From assembly GCA_965218775.1 (NCBI GenBank), contig CBDCLS010000001.1, forward strand, positions 70,644-134,643: a stretch of DNA of 64,000 nucleotides. The letters are read 5' to 3'. The DNA is from CAUZIZ01 sp965218775. Its GTDB lineage: Bacteria; Acidobacteriota; UBA6911; RPQK01; JAJDTT01. Within the stretch, counting starts at the first letter, position 1; each line of letters starts with the position of its first letter. Made by a program: the position numbers and the translations under genes. The notes below the pieces were generated by a model, which saw nothing but the letters and a program-made list of their open reading frames with translations, was not told the origin of the DNA and searched no databases. Positions 51,958-60,415 of the stretch are shown in pieces.

Positions 51958-54016
51958 TAGGCTCGCTCATCTGGTCCTCTCATGCCCGGTCCTTTGAGGC
52001 AAAATGCCCTTCCGTCCGGGTATGGGTTACTCTCGGTCGAAATCATCGTTGCGACCGGACATGAGAAGTCCAGACTAGCCTCGATTTCCACGGCAGTACA
52101 AATGACGCCTTTCCGCTTCGAGCCCCCCGCCAGAATCCTTGATCGGCGCGACTTGCGCCTGCTGTGTTTCCACCTACGTTAGTAAATAGAAGTACCTATT
52201 TGGATAGAGAGGTAATCCTATACCTAAAACCTGATCAAGGGACGATCCCCACGTGAATGCTAGAAAAGTCTGGATATGAGGCAGAATAGAACCCTATCAA
52301 AGGCTGAGCATTTTCTGTCATTCATATCTAGTATAGTTATAGTTTGGAATACAGTAATCGGAATGGACTAACTAATGACACCCGACCGACCGCTCCGGAG
52401 GCCCAATTCTTCCTGGCCCCCGAATCGCCTCTGCAGCGCCAGTATGAGGCCTTGCGCTGCTTTTTCGTCGAAGGCTTGCCCTCGCAGCAGGTCGCCACTC
52501 GCTTCGGCTATTCCCCAGGAGCCTTCCGCGTCCTCTGTCATCAGTTTCGCCATGATCTCAGCAAGCGCGCCCGCTTCTTTCAGGCGATTCGCCGGGGGCC
52601 TCAAGCGGCGCCCGCCCGCGATCGGGTGCGGGAACGGGCCGTCGCCCTGCGCAAGCGAAACCTCTCGGTCTACGATATCCAACGCGAGTTGGCCGCCGCC
52701 GGCCATTCCATCAGCATCAATGCGTTATCGATCCTGCTGCGAGAGGAGGGCTTCGCCCGACTGCCCCGGCGTCGGGATGAGCAACGCCCCGCCACCCTCA
52801 AGCCCGAAGCAGCAGCCATCGCCGACGTGCGGCAGATCAATCTGGCCCCGCGCAGCTTTCGCACCCGGGTCGGCGGTCTGTTTCTGTTCGTCCCGCTGAT
52901 GCGATCGATCGATCTCGGGGCGGTGCTGCAGCCCCCCCGCCTTCCCGGCTCCCAAATGATTCCCGCCGAGCAGGCCGTGCGCACCCTGCTGGCTCTGAAG
53001 CTGCTGGGCATCGAAAGAAAAAGTCATGTCATGGATCGGGTCTTTGACGAGGGCATCGCCCTTTTTGCCGGTCTCAATGTGGTGCCCAAGCGCTCCTACC
53101 TGGCCGCCTACAGCTCCCGGGTCGACCGACGCGCCAACCTGCGCCTCATGGGAGCCTGGTTTGAGCAGGTCCAAGCCGCCGGCCTGCCCCGGGGCTCTTC
53201 CTTCGATCTGGACTTTCACACCGTCCCCGCCAATAGCCAGCAGGAACCTTTGGACAAACACTATGTCTCTTCCCGCAGCCGCAGCCAAAAAGGCATCCTC
53301 GTTTTTTTGGCTCGGGACGCCACCGAGCGTGTCTTATGCTACGCCAATGCGGGTGTCCCCCGGGCCGATCGAGCCGACGAGGTGCAACGCTTCGTCCAGT
53401 TCTGGCACCAACACAGCGGTCAGCCTCCGGCCGAACTCGTCTTCGATTCCCAGTTGACCACCTATGCTCATCTGAACCGCCTCAACCAACAGGGCATTGG
53501 CTTTATCACCCTGCGCCGCCGCTCCCAAAAAATGCTGGGCCAGATCTGGAGCCGCCCCGCCTCCGCCTGGCACCGCATCACCTTACCCGCCCTGACTCGG
53601 ATCTTTCGCACCCCCAAAGTCCTGGACCAGCGGATCGTCCTGAAACATTACGAAGGTCCCCTGCGCCAGCTCACCCTCATGGAACTCGGTCACGAAGAAC
53701 CGACCGTCCTACTGACCAACCATCTGCGCCGCGCCCCCTCGACTCTGATCACCCGCTATGCCCAACGCATGCTCATCGAAAATGGCATCTCCGAAGCCAT
53801 CCAGTTCTTTCACCTGGACGCGCTCTCTTCGATGGTGGGACTCAAAGTGGATTTTGACCTCCAGATCACCCTCATGGCCAGCTCCCTATATCGACTCATG
53901 GCCGAGAATGTAACGCGTCACGTTCGTGCCCTTTGAGTTCGCAGGATAAATTCCGCCAAGTTTTTCGATTTAGAGCCTGCCTTCCGAAGGGGTCTGGAAG
54001 AAGTGTGGGAAAGCCA

Positions 54017-54059
54017 GGATAGGATACTTCCGTGGGTAGGGGCGAAGGGTATCCTATCC
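54017..54059. repeat. subterminal inverted repeat in the transposon left end
   Basis: GGATAGGATAC (54017-54027) and GTATCCTATCC (54049-54059), perfect 11-bp arms, 21-base loop. The inward GTATCCTA is about 140 bp from the left end; the right end has GGTAGGATAC (58201-58210) about 153 bp from its end, i.e. the same motif facing inward. Candidate transposase-binding sites. Confidence 0.6.
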
Positions 54060-54185
54060 CGCTGTGGGGAGGCTTGAGCGAAGGCTGAGGAAAGAGCGGA
54101 ACGCCCCGACGGCGTCGTCGGGGCCACGTCGCATAGATAGGCCGAGGGCTTCGGCTCCGAAAGCTGAGGGGGATTGGGGGGAGCA

Positions 54186-54223
54186 AGAAAAAGGCCCCGC
54201 CAAAGAGTCCGCTCTGGCGGGGC
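54186..54223 (-). terminator. Rho-independent terminator of the transposon operon
   Basis: Minus strand: GCCCCGCCA (54223-54215 reading) pairs with TGGCGGGGC (to 54194), loop of 12 bases that itself pairs partly, followed by CTTTTTCTT. It lies about 60 bases after the stop of the RecA-like gene. A second GC hairpin, CCCCGACG/CGTCGGGG at 54104-54123, lacks a T-run. Confidence 0.8.
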
Positions 54224-54281
54224 GAGGCCGAACGATGAAGGCTGAGATTCAGCTTCCGTCGCGTCAGCCCTCGGGCCTGCT

Positions 54282-55295
54282 TCAACCCGCAGGCGGGGTT
54301 TGCCGGCGGCGCGACCCGGCGGCAAAGTCGGGGGGAAGACGGTAGCGGCCCTGGTCCCGAAGGATGCGTCCCTGCTCGGAGGCCTGGGTCATGGCGAGCT
54401 GAGCGGTGCGCTTGGAGCAATCACAGGTGCGCATGATCTGATCCCGGAGCTGATTGTAGCCGGCGCTAGCCCCCAGGTGATGAAGCGCGTCCTGGACATC
54501 GGTGCTTTGGACCTTCCGGCGGGAAGGAGCCGGGGTGGGGGCTTGGCCGCTGGGGTGAAACCATAAGGTGGCGGGATCGAGACGGAGCCGACGGGGAGAG
54601 AGGGCGGGGGCGTATCGGAACTGAAAGCACAGTTCCAGGGAGTTGGGCAGGGCCGAAGGGCGCCGCAGTAACAGATAGCTGTCGCCGACGGCGTGCAGGG
54701 CACTGGAGCCGCGAAGGGCGCTTCCGACCTCGTGCCGAGCGACGGATTTGCGCACGTGATGGACGACGATCAGGGCGGCTTGGGAGGCCTGGCGCAAGCG
54801 CAGCAAACTCTGGCACAAAGCGGCCATGGCGCGGGTGTCGTTTTCGTCCTGATCATGAGCGGAGTAGAGAGGATCGAGCACGAGGACTTGGGCCTGTGCC
54901 GTGCGGGCGGCGGCCAGAAAATGATTCAGACCGTCGTGAGTGCTCAGGAGATGCCCGGTGGCGCAGGTATCCACCCAGAGATTGTCATCGGCGGCCGAGC
55001 CGAGCGTCTGGCGCATCTGAGCCAATCGAGCCGCAAAGGCCTCCAGGGGAAGCTCGAACTGACAGAGCAGGACCCGAGCAGGAGCGGGAATGTCAAAGCC
55101 GGTTCGGGAAGAGCCGGCCGCCAGGGCCAAGGCCAAGTTGGCGACCAGCAGGGACTTGCCCACCTTGGGCTCACCGCCCACGAAGAGAATCCCCTGAGCC
55201 GGCAGCAGGGAGGGCCCGATCAGGGCCGGATCGGGGGTGGGATTCCAGCGCATCAGCTGGGAGAGGGACAGGACCGTTTGGGACGGGGCGCTCAC
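54282..55295 (-). CDS. RecA/RepA-like (AAA_25) ATPase of the transposon
   Basis: 337 residues. Walker A GGEPKVGKSLLVANLALAL (about 40-58), Walker B VLVLDPLYSAHD (Asp141), and the following motif LIVVHHVRKS are of the KaiC/RepA-type AAA_25 group used by plasmid helicases. The C-terminal region (about 265-337) has a helix-turn-helix look (SAGYNQLRDQIMRTCDCSKRTAQLAMTQA), as in DNA-binding tails. It overlaps the ExeA-like gene by four bases (ATGA). A RepA-like ATPase in a DDE transposon operon is not usual; a role in target choice, replication or strand handling is only inferred. Confidence 0.8.
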   Translation of the reverse strand: MSAPSQTVLSLSQLMRWNPTPDPALIGPSLLPAQGILFVGGEPKVGKSLLVANLALALAAGSSRTGFDIPAPARVLLCQFELPLEAFAARLAQMRQTLGSAADDNLWVDTCATGHLLSTHDGLNHFLAAARTAQAQVLVLDPLYSAHDQDENDTRAMAALCQSLLRLRQASQAALIVVHHVRKSVARHEVGSALRGSSALHAVGDSYLLLRRPSALPNSLELCFQFRYAPALSPRRLRLDPATLWFHPSGQAPTPAPSRRKVQSTDVQDALHHLGASAGYNQLRDQIMRTCDCSKRTAQLAMTQASEQGRILRDQGRYRLPPDFAAGSRRRQTPPAG

Positions 55296-56092
55296 AGTAA
55301 GACCTCCGGGGCGGCCTCCAGAACCAGGGCTTCACCGACTTGATTGCTTTTACGTGAAGCGGCCAGGCGTAAGACCGCCAGGCAAAGTTTGTTGACCTTT
55401 CGGGGTAAGCCCTTGGTGGCTTGATACAGGGCCTGGCGGGCGCTGTCGTCAAAGAGCGGTTCGGGGACCCCCGCGAGCTGAAGCTGCTGAGCCAGGTAAG
55501 CCTCCAGTTCCGAGCGGGAGAAGCCCTCCAGATGGTAGTGCACGGCAATGCGCTGGCGTAGGGGTTCGTGGACTTGCAAGGAGAGGGTCCGCCGCAGGAG
55601 CGCCTGTCCCACCAGGGCCAGGGAAAGATAGGGGCAGGAATCCATCTCGAAGTTCAGTAACAAGGGGAGTTGCTCCAGGGTCTGGTGGTTTAAGAGGTGG
55701 GCCTCGTCCAGGACCAGGAAGGGATGTTGTTTTTTGGCCTGGTTGAGGCGAACGATGGCCTCGGAGATCTGATGCACCAGGTCGGCGCGGCGGTGAGCCG
55801 GCTGCAAATCCAGTTGGCGAGCGAGCAGGGTCAACAGGTCCAGGAGGGAGCCGGAAGACCAGTGCAGATAAAGGATCTTGTACCGATTGGGGTTGAGGTT
55901 GCCCAGCAGGGTACGGGTGGCGGTGGATTTGCCGGCCCCGACCTCGCCGGTAAACAAACCCACGCCGCGGTAATCGACGAGAAACTGTAAGCGGGCGGAC
56001 ATCTGAGTCCAGGCGGCCGATTCAAACAGCTGCCGGGGATCGGCATCGGCGCTGAAGGGAGTCGTCTTGAATCCAAAGAAAGTCTCGAACAT
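55292..56092 (-). CDS. ExeA/TniB-type AAA ATPase of the transposon
   Basis: 266 residues. Start MFETFFGFKTTPFSADADPRQLFES is the classic ExeA opening. Walker A GEVGAGKST (49-57), Walker B FLVLDEAHLL (Asp129-Glu130), sensor region LALVGQALLRR. ATPases of this group (TniB, IstB, MuB, TnsC relatives) pick the target DNA for the transposase. Separated from the transposase gene by three bases. Confidence 0.88.
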   Translation of the reverse strand: MFETFFGFKTTPFSADADPRQLFESAAWTQMSARLQFLVDYRGVGLFTGEVGAGKSTATRTLLGNLNPNRYKILYLHWSSGSLLDLLTLLARQLDLQPAHRRADLVHQISEAIVRLNQAKKQHPFLVLDEAHLLNHQTLEQLPLLLNFEMDSCPYLSLALVGQALLRRTLSLQVHEPLRQRIAVHYHLEGFSRSELEAYLAQQLQLAGVPEPLFDDSARQALYQATKGLPRKVNKLCLAVLRLAASRKSNQVGEALVLEAAPEVLL

Positions 56093-56095
56093 GGC

Positions 56096-57403
56096 TTAGT
56101 CCTCCTCGGGCTTCGAGTCGTCTTGAAGCAACTCGAGGTAGTTGATCCCGGTCGGATCGGAGGGCTCCGACGCCTCGGCTTGGGCGCGAGGGAGGGAGGC
56201 ATTGACGACGGGATCGACGGGACGGGCCTGCCCCTGGAGTTTCCCGTCCCGATACAGCTCGACCTGGGAGAGATCGAGCGGATCGAAGCGGATCTCCAGA
56301 CGTTGGCCGGCCAGCTGGGCCGGCGCCTCGTAGAACTGGCTCTGCAAGCGAAAGGTCGAATCGCGGCGCACCACCCGCTGGAGCCGATGGAAAAACAGGC
56401 GGCGGACATCGGTGGCGGGCGGGATCTGTCGGATCTTCTCGATATCGCGCTGCCAGCGCAGTAGCGGTGTCCTGCCCAGCGCACTATGCTGGCAGCGGTG
56501 GTAGTGCCGATCGACCCAGCGCCAGAGGCGGGCGTTGAGTTGCTCCAGAGTGAGGGGGCGCTGGCGATCGAGATTGGCCAGAAACTGAGTGCGCACGGTC
56601 TTGAACCAACGCTCGATCTTGCCTCGTCCTTGGGGCTGATAGGGTGGGGTATGAACGACGAGGATCCCCAAGGAGGCGGCAATCGAGGCCAGTTGTCCGG
56701 AGCGGTAGACCTTGGCGTTGTCCACATACAGACGCAAGGGCAGGCCCCGAGCGCTCACGGCTTGACGCAGACAATCCAGGAGCGCGTCCAGGCCCTCCGT
56801 GAAGTAGAACTGAGCGTGGGGGATGAGGCGGCTGGCATCATCCAGAACGGCGTAGAGAAAGGCCTGGCGCTTGCCCCCTCCTGCTCGCAGGACGTAGGGC
56901 CCATGGAGCAGGTCGGATTGCCAGATCTCATTGGCCGAGGCGGCCTCGAACTTCTTGCGCCCGGGCGCGGGCTTGAGCAGCTCGCGGGCCGTCAAACCGC
57001 GCGCTTTGAGGAACCGATAGAGGGTGGAAGCGGAAAGGGGCGGTTTTCTCTCGTTGGAGCACAGAGCCAGCTCCCGCAGTAGGGTGGCTCCGGTCCGGTA
57101 GGGATTCTCACGTTTGAGGCGCTCGATCATCCCCGCTAGTTCCGGTGTCAGGACCCGTGAGGTGCCGCGATCGGAGCGGGGTTTGGGGGCCAGGCCCGTC
57201 ACCCCTTCCAAGCGATAGCGCTGGGCCCAATCCAGCAGCGTGTCGACCGAGACCTGGGTGCGAGGGGAGAAGGGGATCTCGTAGGAGCGGGCGGCGATCT
57301 CCCGGGCCCGTCGTGTCAACTCGCCGTGGGGCAGCACCTCCAGCACCAGGGGGGCAATCAGAGCGTATCGAAACAGAGCAATCTTTTCGCTTTTGGGATC
57401 CAT
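56096..57403 (-). CDS. DDE transposase with Mu-type C-terminus (TniA/IS481-like)
   Basis: 435 residues. N-terminal helix-turn-helix region (TRREIAA-type helices, VSVDTLLDWAQRYRLEGVTGLAPKPRSDRG; LSASTLYRFLKARGLT) leads into an rve core with Asp164 (WQSDLLHGPY), Asp228 (LYVDNAKVYRSGQ) and Glu264 (PQGRGKIERWFKTVR); 35 residues separate the second Asp from Glu, the DD(35)E rule. A Mu-transposase C-terminal beta-barrel follows (RLQSQFYEAPAQLAGQRLEIRFDPLDLSQVELYRDGK). AGGAGG lies about 11 bases before the ATG. Confidence 0.9.
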   Translation of the reverse strand: MDPKSEKIALFRYALIAPLVLEVLPHGELTRRAREIAARSYEIPFSPRTQVSVDTLLDWAQRYRLEGVTGLAPKPRSDRGTSRVLTPELAGMIERLKRENPYRTGATLLRELALCSNERKPPLSASTLYRFLKARGLTARELLKPAPGRKKFEAASANEIWQSDLLHGPYVLRAGGGKRQAFLYAVLDDASRLIPHAQFYFTEGLDALLDCLRQAVSARGLPLRLYVDNAKVYRSGQLASIAASLGILVVHTPPYQPQGRGKIERWFKTVRTQFLANLDRQRPLTLEQLNARLWRWVDRHYHRCQHSALGRTPLLRWQRDIEKIRQIPPATDVRRLFFHRLQRVVRRDSTFRLQSQFYEAPAQLAGQRLEIRFDPLDLSQVELYRDGKLQGQARPVDPVVNASLPRAQAEASEPSDPTGINYLELLQDDSKPEED

Positions 57404-57446
57404 AGCCTTTTTTCCTCCTGGGGAAGAAGGCTACGCCGGCCCGGCC

Positions 57447-58085
57447 CTATCCCTCCACGCAAGTGTTGTGTGGGTGGGTCCCCGCCAGCGAGTTGCCCGA
57501 AGCCAGTCGGCGAGATCGCCCGTCCGGAGCCAGAGAACGAGGCCAGCCCAGCAGGTGCACCCGCAGCTGAGAAAACAGAAAGCGGTGGGAGCGGATCCAG
57601 CCCGCGATCTGGAGCATCCGCAGTGCCCGGGAAACGACCCCCGGCGCGGCGACGGCTCGCGTCAGGGCCACCAGGCTGGCCGAGAGCCATCGGGCTTGAC
57701 GGCGAAAGCGCGTCACCCAGCCCTGGCCTCGCTGGTAGGGCATCTGCTCCTGGCCCGCTTGCTGAGCCGCTTGCCCTAGGGTCCGAGACTCCAGCAACCG
57801 CGCCTCCAGATACCGGCCGATGACGCTGATCGCAAAACGCACATAGGGTAAGACAAACTCCGGCAGTAGCGAGACGGTTCGCCGACAGAGCCGGCACAGG
57901 TAACGGCGCACCCGAATCCAGCCGTCGAAGTCCTCCGCCACCAGGGTGCGGCCGTAAAATCCGTGCCCGATCAGCGCTTCTTTCGCCCCGCACAGGGGAC
58001 AGCCACCCGGGCGATAGCGATCCGGCTCCGCCAGTTCTTGTGCGTACGCTTGGACCGAACCCGCAAACGGGTGTAGGATTTGCAT
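57447..58085 (-). CDS. DUF6431-type zinc-ribbon protein of the transposon
   Basis: 212 residues from the ATG at 58085 (GAGGAGGT upstream; a further ATG at 58115 exists). Two CxxC knuckles: GGCPLCGAKEALIGHGFYGR and RRYLCRLCRRTVSLLPEFVLPY, a zinc-ribbon followed by helices resembling a winged-helix region, and a basic C-terminal half. This is the DUF6431 pattern found beside AAA-assisted transposases. First gene of the element, 43 bases upstream of the transposase. It may bind the ends or regulate transposition; function unknown. Confidence 0.75.
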   Translation of the reverse strand: MQILHPFAGSVQAYAQELAEPDRYRPGGCPLCGAKEALIGHGFYGRTLVAEDFDGWIRVRRYLCRLCRRTVSLLPEFVLPYVRFAISVIGRYLEARLLESRTLGQAAQQAGQEQMPYQRGQGWVTRFRRQARWLSASLVALTRAVAAPGVVSRALRMLQIAGWIRSHRFLFSQLRVHLLGWPRSLAPDGRSRRLASGNSLAGTHPHNTCVEG

Positions 58086-58652
58086 CGAGACCTCCTCGGT
58101 TGTACAGACAGACATCTAGAGGGTCTTGCCGAGAGCTTCCCGGCGGTGCTTAACTTCAACGCCGGGAGCTCTCTGCTCCCTTGCCCCTTTCCCTCTCAGC
58201 GGTAGGATACTCTAAACGCACTCCTCCCCCCTTGGATCCGTCCAACACAGAAGGACCTCTGTCAAGGTCCCTTCTTCGGATTCCTCACAATGCCTTCTTG
58301 TCGGCCCGGATTGAATCTGAGAGAAAAGCCGTCCTATGGGAGGGAAAATTGTGACGCGTTACACGAGAAGATTGGTCGCGAATATCAGCGGGCTCAAGCC
58401 AAAAAGATCTTCCGAAATCTCCTCGACGTCTCGGCCCGGGTCCAGATCCAAGAGCAGCAAGTCACCGTCCACCTCGATAAGCGCGCCCATAACCCCTACT
58501 TGGTCGCCTCGGGCCTGGGTGATGATCCCACGCCCATGCCTTGGTTTGGCGGCAAAACTCTGGTCCTTCGATTTGACTAACCGACTCAACGGCTACCCTT
58601 AAAAAATGTTAGTCCTTTCCAGTACCGTGGAAATCGAGGCTAGGCTAGAGAT

Positions 58653-59900
58653 CTACCGCTTGAGCTGAATCGCTTCCTGAGTGATCTCGTCAGCCGTCAA
58701 CACCACTCGTGAATTCGCCTGGTAGGCCCGCTGGAATAGAATCAACTTGATGAACTCTTCGGTAATGTCGACGTTGGAGTTTTCCAGAGCACTGCCCTGG
58801 ACCCGCGCACGCCCTCCCGTCCCAGGCACCCCGGGAGTGGCAGGACCAGATTCGGAATTGCCGGAAAAGGTGTTTCTGCCGGCCGGATTCAACGCGTACG
58901 GGTTGGTGAAAGTGGCCACAACCACCTGCCCCAGGACCGACGTGTCCCCGCTGGTGAACTGCGCCTCGGTGAACAACCCCTCAATGATGCCATCCGCCCG
59001 CACGGAAATGGCCGACAGTGAGCCAGCGCCCCGGCCATCCTGCTGTGTCTTGGCGGTTGAGCTGGGCAGATCAAACTGGGTCAGATAGGTAGTACTACCT
59101 GAGCCGTACAGCTCCCAGGTCAGGGTCTGGTCGGCAGCTCCGTTGGCAAAACTGGCAGACGCGGTGATGTCGATGCCGGTGAGATCCGCGGCTGGAGTAA
59201 GCAGTTTCCCAGCTGTGTCGAACGTCATCGAGCCACTGTCAACAACCACCGGAGGATCGCCGACAGATCCGCCCGCCAGGTCTTCAGCCGGAATAGTCAA
59301 TTCATAATCCCAGCCACTAGCCGTCTTGGTAAACTGCGAGGTCAAGTTGTGCTCGGCTCCCAGACTGTCAAAAAAGACCATAGAGCTGGAAAACGTGTCA
59401 CCAACCGCCGTCGCGGAACTCAGGTTGGCAACGAAGCGAACATTTTCAGTCGCTACTGGATCCAAGAGAATTCCCTTGTTGACCTCAATACCCGTGAGCG
59501 CAGCATTGGTGTCGATCTTACCGTTCACGGCTGGGTATCCCAGAACCAACAGGCCATCACTCGTCGCCAGCTGGCCTTCGCTGTTGACCAGAAAATTGCC
59601 GGATCGCGTGTAGAATTGACTGATTCCGTCGGTCACCACAAAGAAACCCTCCCCACGAAGGGCCAGGTTGGTCGCCACCTTGGTCTGCTGGAGGGTCCCA
59701 GGGGACCAATCCGGGCGGGTTGTCCAGGTCGCACCCAGTCCTACGTTCAAGCCGGCTTCGGACTCGTAGGACAATTCCTGCAGAAACACGTTGTTCGATT
59801 TGTACCCAACAGTATTCGAGTTGGCGATATTGTGACCTACCGCCTCCAGCCCGCTGCTGTTGGCCTGTAAACCTGACAATGCTACGAAGAATGTTCCCAT
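58653..59900 (-). CDS. flgE: flagellar hook protein FlgE
   Basis: 415 residues. N-terminus TFFVALSGLQANSSGLEAVGHNIANSNTVGYKSNNVFLQELSYE and C-terminus GSALENSNVDITEEFIKLILFQRAYQANSRVVLTADEITQEAIQLKR. A FlgE D2-type middle domain (about 170-330) is present. AAAGGAGA lies 8 bases before the ATG. Followed by copy 2 of the IS. Confidence 0.95.
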   Translation of the reverse strand: MGTFFVALSGLQANSSGLEAVGHNIANSNTVGYKSNNVFLQELSYESEAGLNVGLGATWTTRPDWSPGTLQQTKVATNLALRGEGFFVVTDGISQFYTRSGNFLVNSEGQLATSDGLLVLGYPAVNGKIDTNAALTGIEVNKGILLDPVATENVRFVANLSSATAVGDTFSSSMVFFDSLGAEHNLTSQFTKTASGWDYELTIPAEDLAGGSVGDPPVVVDSGSMTFDTAGKLLTPAADLTGIDITASASFANGAADQTLTWELYGSGSTTYLTQFDLPSSTAKTQQDGRGAGSLSAISVRADGIIEGLFTEAQFTSGDTSVLGQVVVATFTNPYALNPAGRNTFSGNSESGPATPGVPGTGGRARVQGSALENSNVDITEEFIKLILFQRAYQANSRVVLTADEITQEAIQLKR

Positions 59901-60005
59901 TTTCTCTTTCTCCTTTGCTAAATTAATTGATGCTGTTTCTTGGTTGTTGTCCTTTCACCCGGCGTCGCCTTTCTCGGGTCGATCCGGGTGCTTCCATCGA
60001 TCTGT

Positions 60006-60380
60006 CTACTGATCTTGCGGCGCGCCCTCGCTCCCACCCAGCAGAAAAGCGGACTCGGCTTCCGGGGATCCTACGGTCCCACCCGACCCAGACCCCCCCT
60101 CAATCTCCAGCAGCGGCTCAACCTCCTGAACTCCCTGGAGTCCGTTACCCAGGAATGCAATCAGCTCGGTCGCCTCGCGGATCAACATAAGCTGTTCCAG
60201 CGAGCTGAACTCGGTCAGCTGCGAAACGAACTCCGCATTGTCCATCGGTTCCAGTGGATTCTGATTGTTCACTTGAGCCATCAGAAGCTCCAGAAATTCG
60301 GATTTCCCTATCTGTGGTCCCAAACTGGCTGAATTGCCGGGTTCTCCTATCAGATTCGAAATCGGACTAATGCTCCCCAT
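60006..60380 (-). CDS. flgD: flagellar hook capping protein FlgD (short form)
   Basis: 124 residues from the ATG at 60380, after AAAGGAGGTACGAG (near-perfect ribosome site). FlgD N-terminal motif GKSEFLELLMAQVNNQNPLEPMDNAEFVSQLTEFSSLEQLM. The Ig-like and tudor-like C-terminal domains of longer FlgD proteins are missing; only about 50 Gly/Ser/Glu-rich residues follow. Caps the growing hook with FlgE. Confidence 0.9.
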   Translation of the reverse strand: MGSISPISNLIGEPGNSASLGPQIGKSEFLELLMAQVNNQNPLEPMDNAEFVSQLTEFSSLEQLMLIREATELIAFLGNGLQGVQEVEPLLEIEGGSGSGGTVGSPEAESAFLLGGSEGAPQDQ

Positions 60381-60415
60381 CTCGTACCTCCTTTCGAACA
60401 ATTTGGTCGTTACTT

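Larger units (their letters stand above)
53909..58363 (-). mobile_element. 4,455-bp nested transposon (DDE/Mu-type transposase, AAA ATPase, RecA-like ATPase, DUF6431-type)
   Basis: Perfect 13-bp terminal inverted repeats TGTAACGCGTCAC (53909-53921) and GTGACGCGTTACA (58351-58363), beginning TGT and ending ACA as in Mu/Tn7/IS481-type elements. Flanked by CGAGAA at 53903-53908 and 58364-58369, a 6-bp target duplication whose single copy is seen in the uninterrupted IS (CGAGAAGATTGG). Four genes on the minus strand form one operon. Left-end non-coding DNA (53922-54281) holds an inverted repeat and a terminator; right-end non-coding DNA (58086-58350) holds another inward-facing motif. Confidence 0.9.
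52344..58580 (+). pseudogene. IS4-like transposase, split by the nested transposon
   Basis: The 5' part (52344-53908) matches residues 1-521 of the intact copy, then enters the nested element, where the frame ends at 53936. The 3' part (from 58364 to 58580) begins again at EKIGREYQRAQAKKIFRNLL and runs to the normal C-terminus LVLRFD. Arg replaces His at residue 393. The interrupted gene keeps the DDE residues but lacks the last ~70 residues, so it is probably inactive, while still mobilisable by copy 1. Confidence 0.9.
52079..58639 (+). mobile_element. 2,100-bp insertion sequence, copy 2 (interrupted by a transposon)
   Basis: Same 15-bp terminal repeats CCTCGATTTCCACGG (52079-52093 and 58625-58639) and CTAG flanks (52075-52078 and 58640-58643) as copy 1, but in the opposite orientation. 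Removing the nested element (4,455 bp) plus one 6-bp duplicate leaves exactly 2,100 bp, the length of copy 1. The sequences are almost identical, so both insertions are recent. It lies 13 bases downstream of the flgE stop, between flgE and the fliL operon. Confidence 0.92.

Noticed and set aside
53896..54420. 174-residue minus-strand open frame at the transposon left end
   Set aside because: It crosses the terminal repeat, the hairpins and the terminator, and overlaps the RecA-like gene out of frame; composition is Pro/Arg/Ser-rich as in shadow frames.
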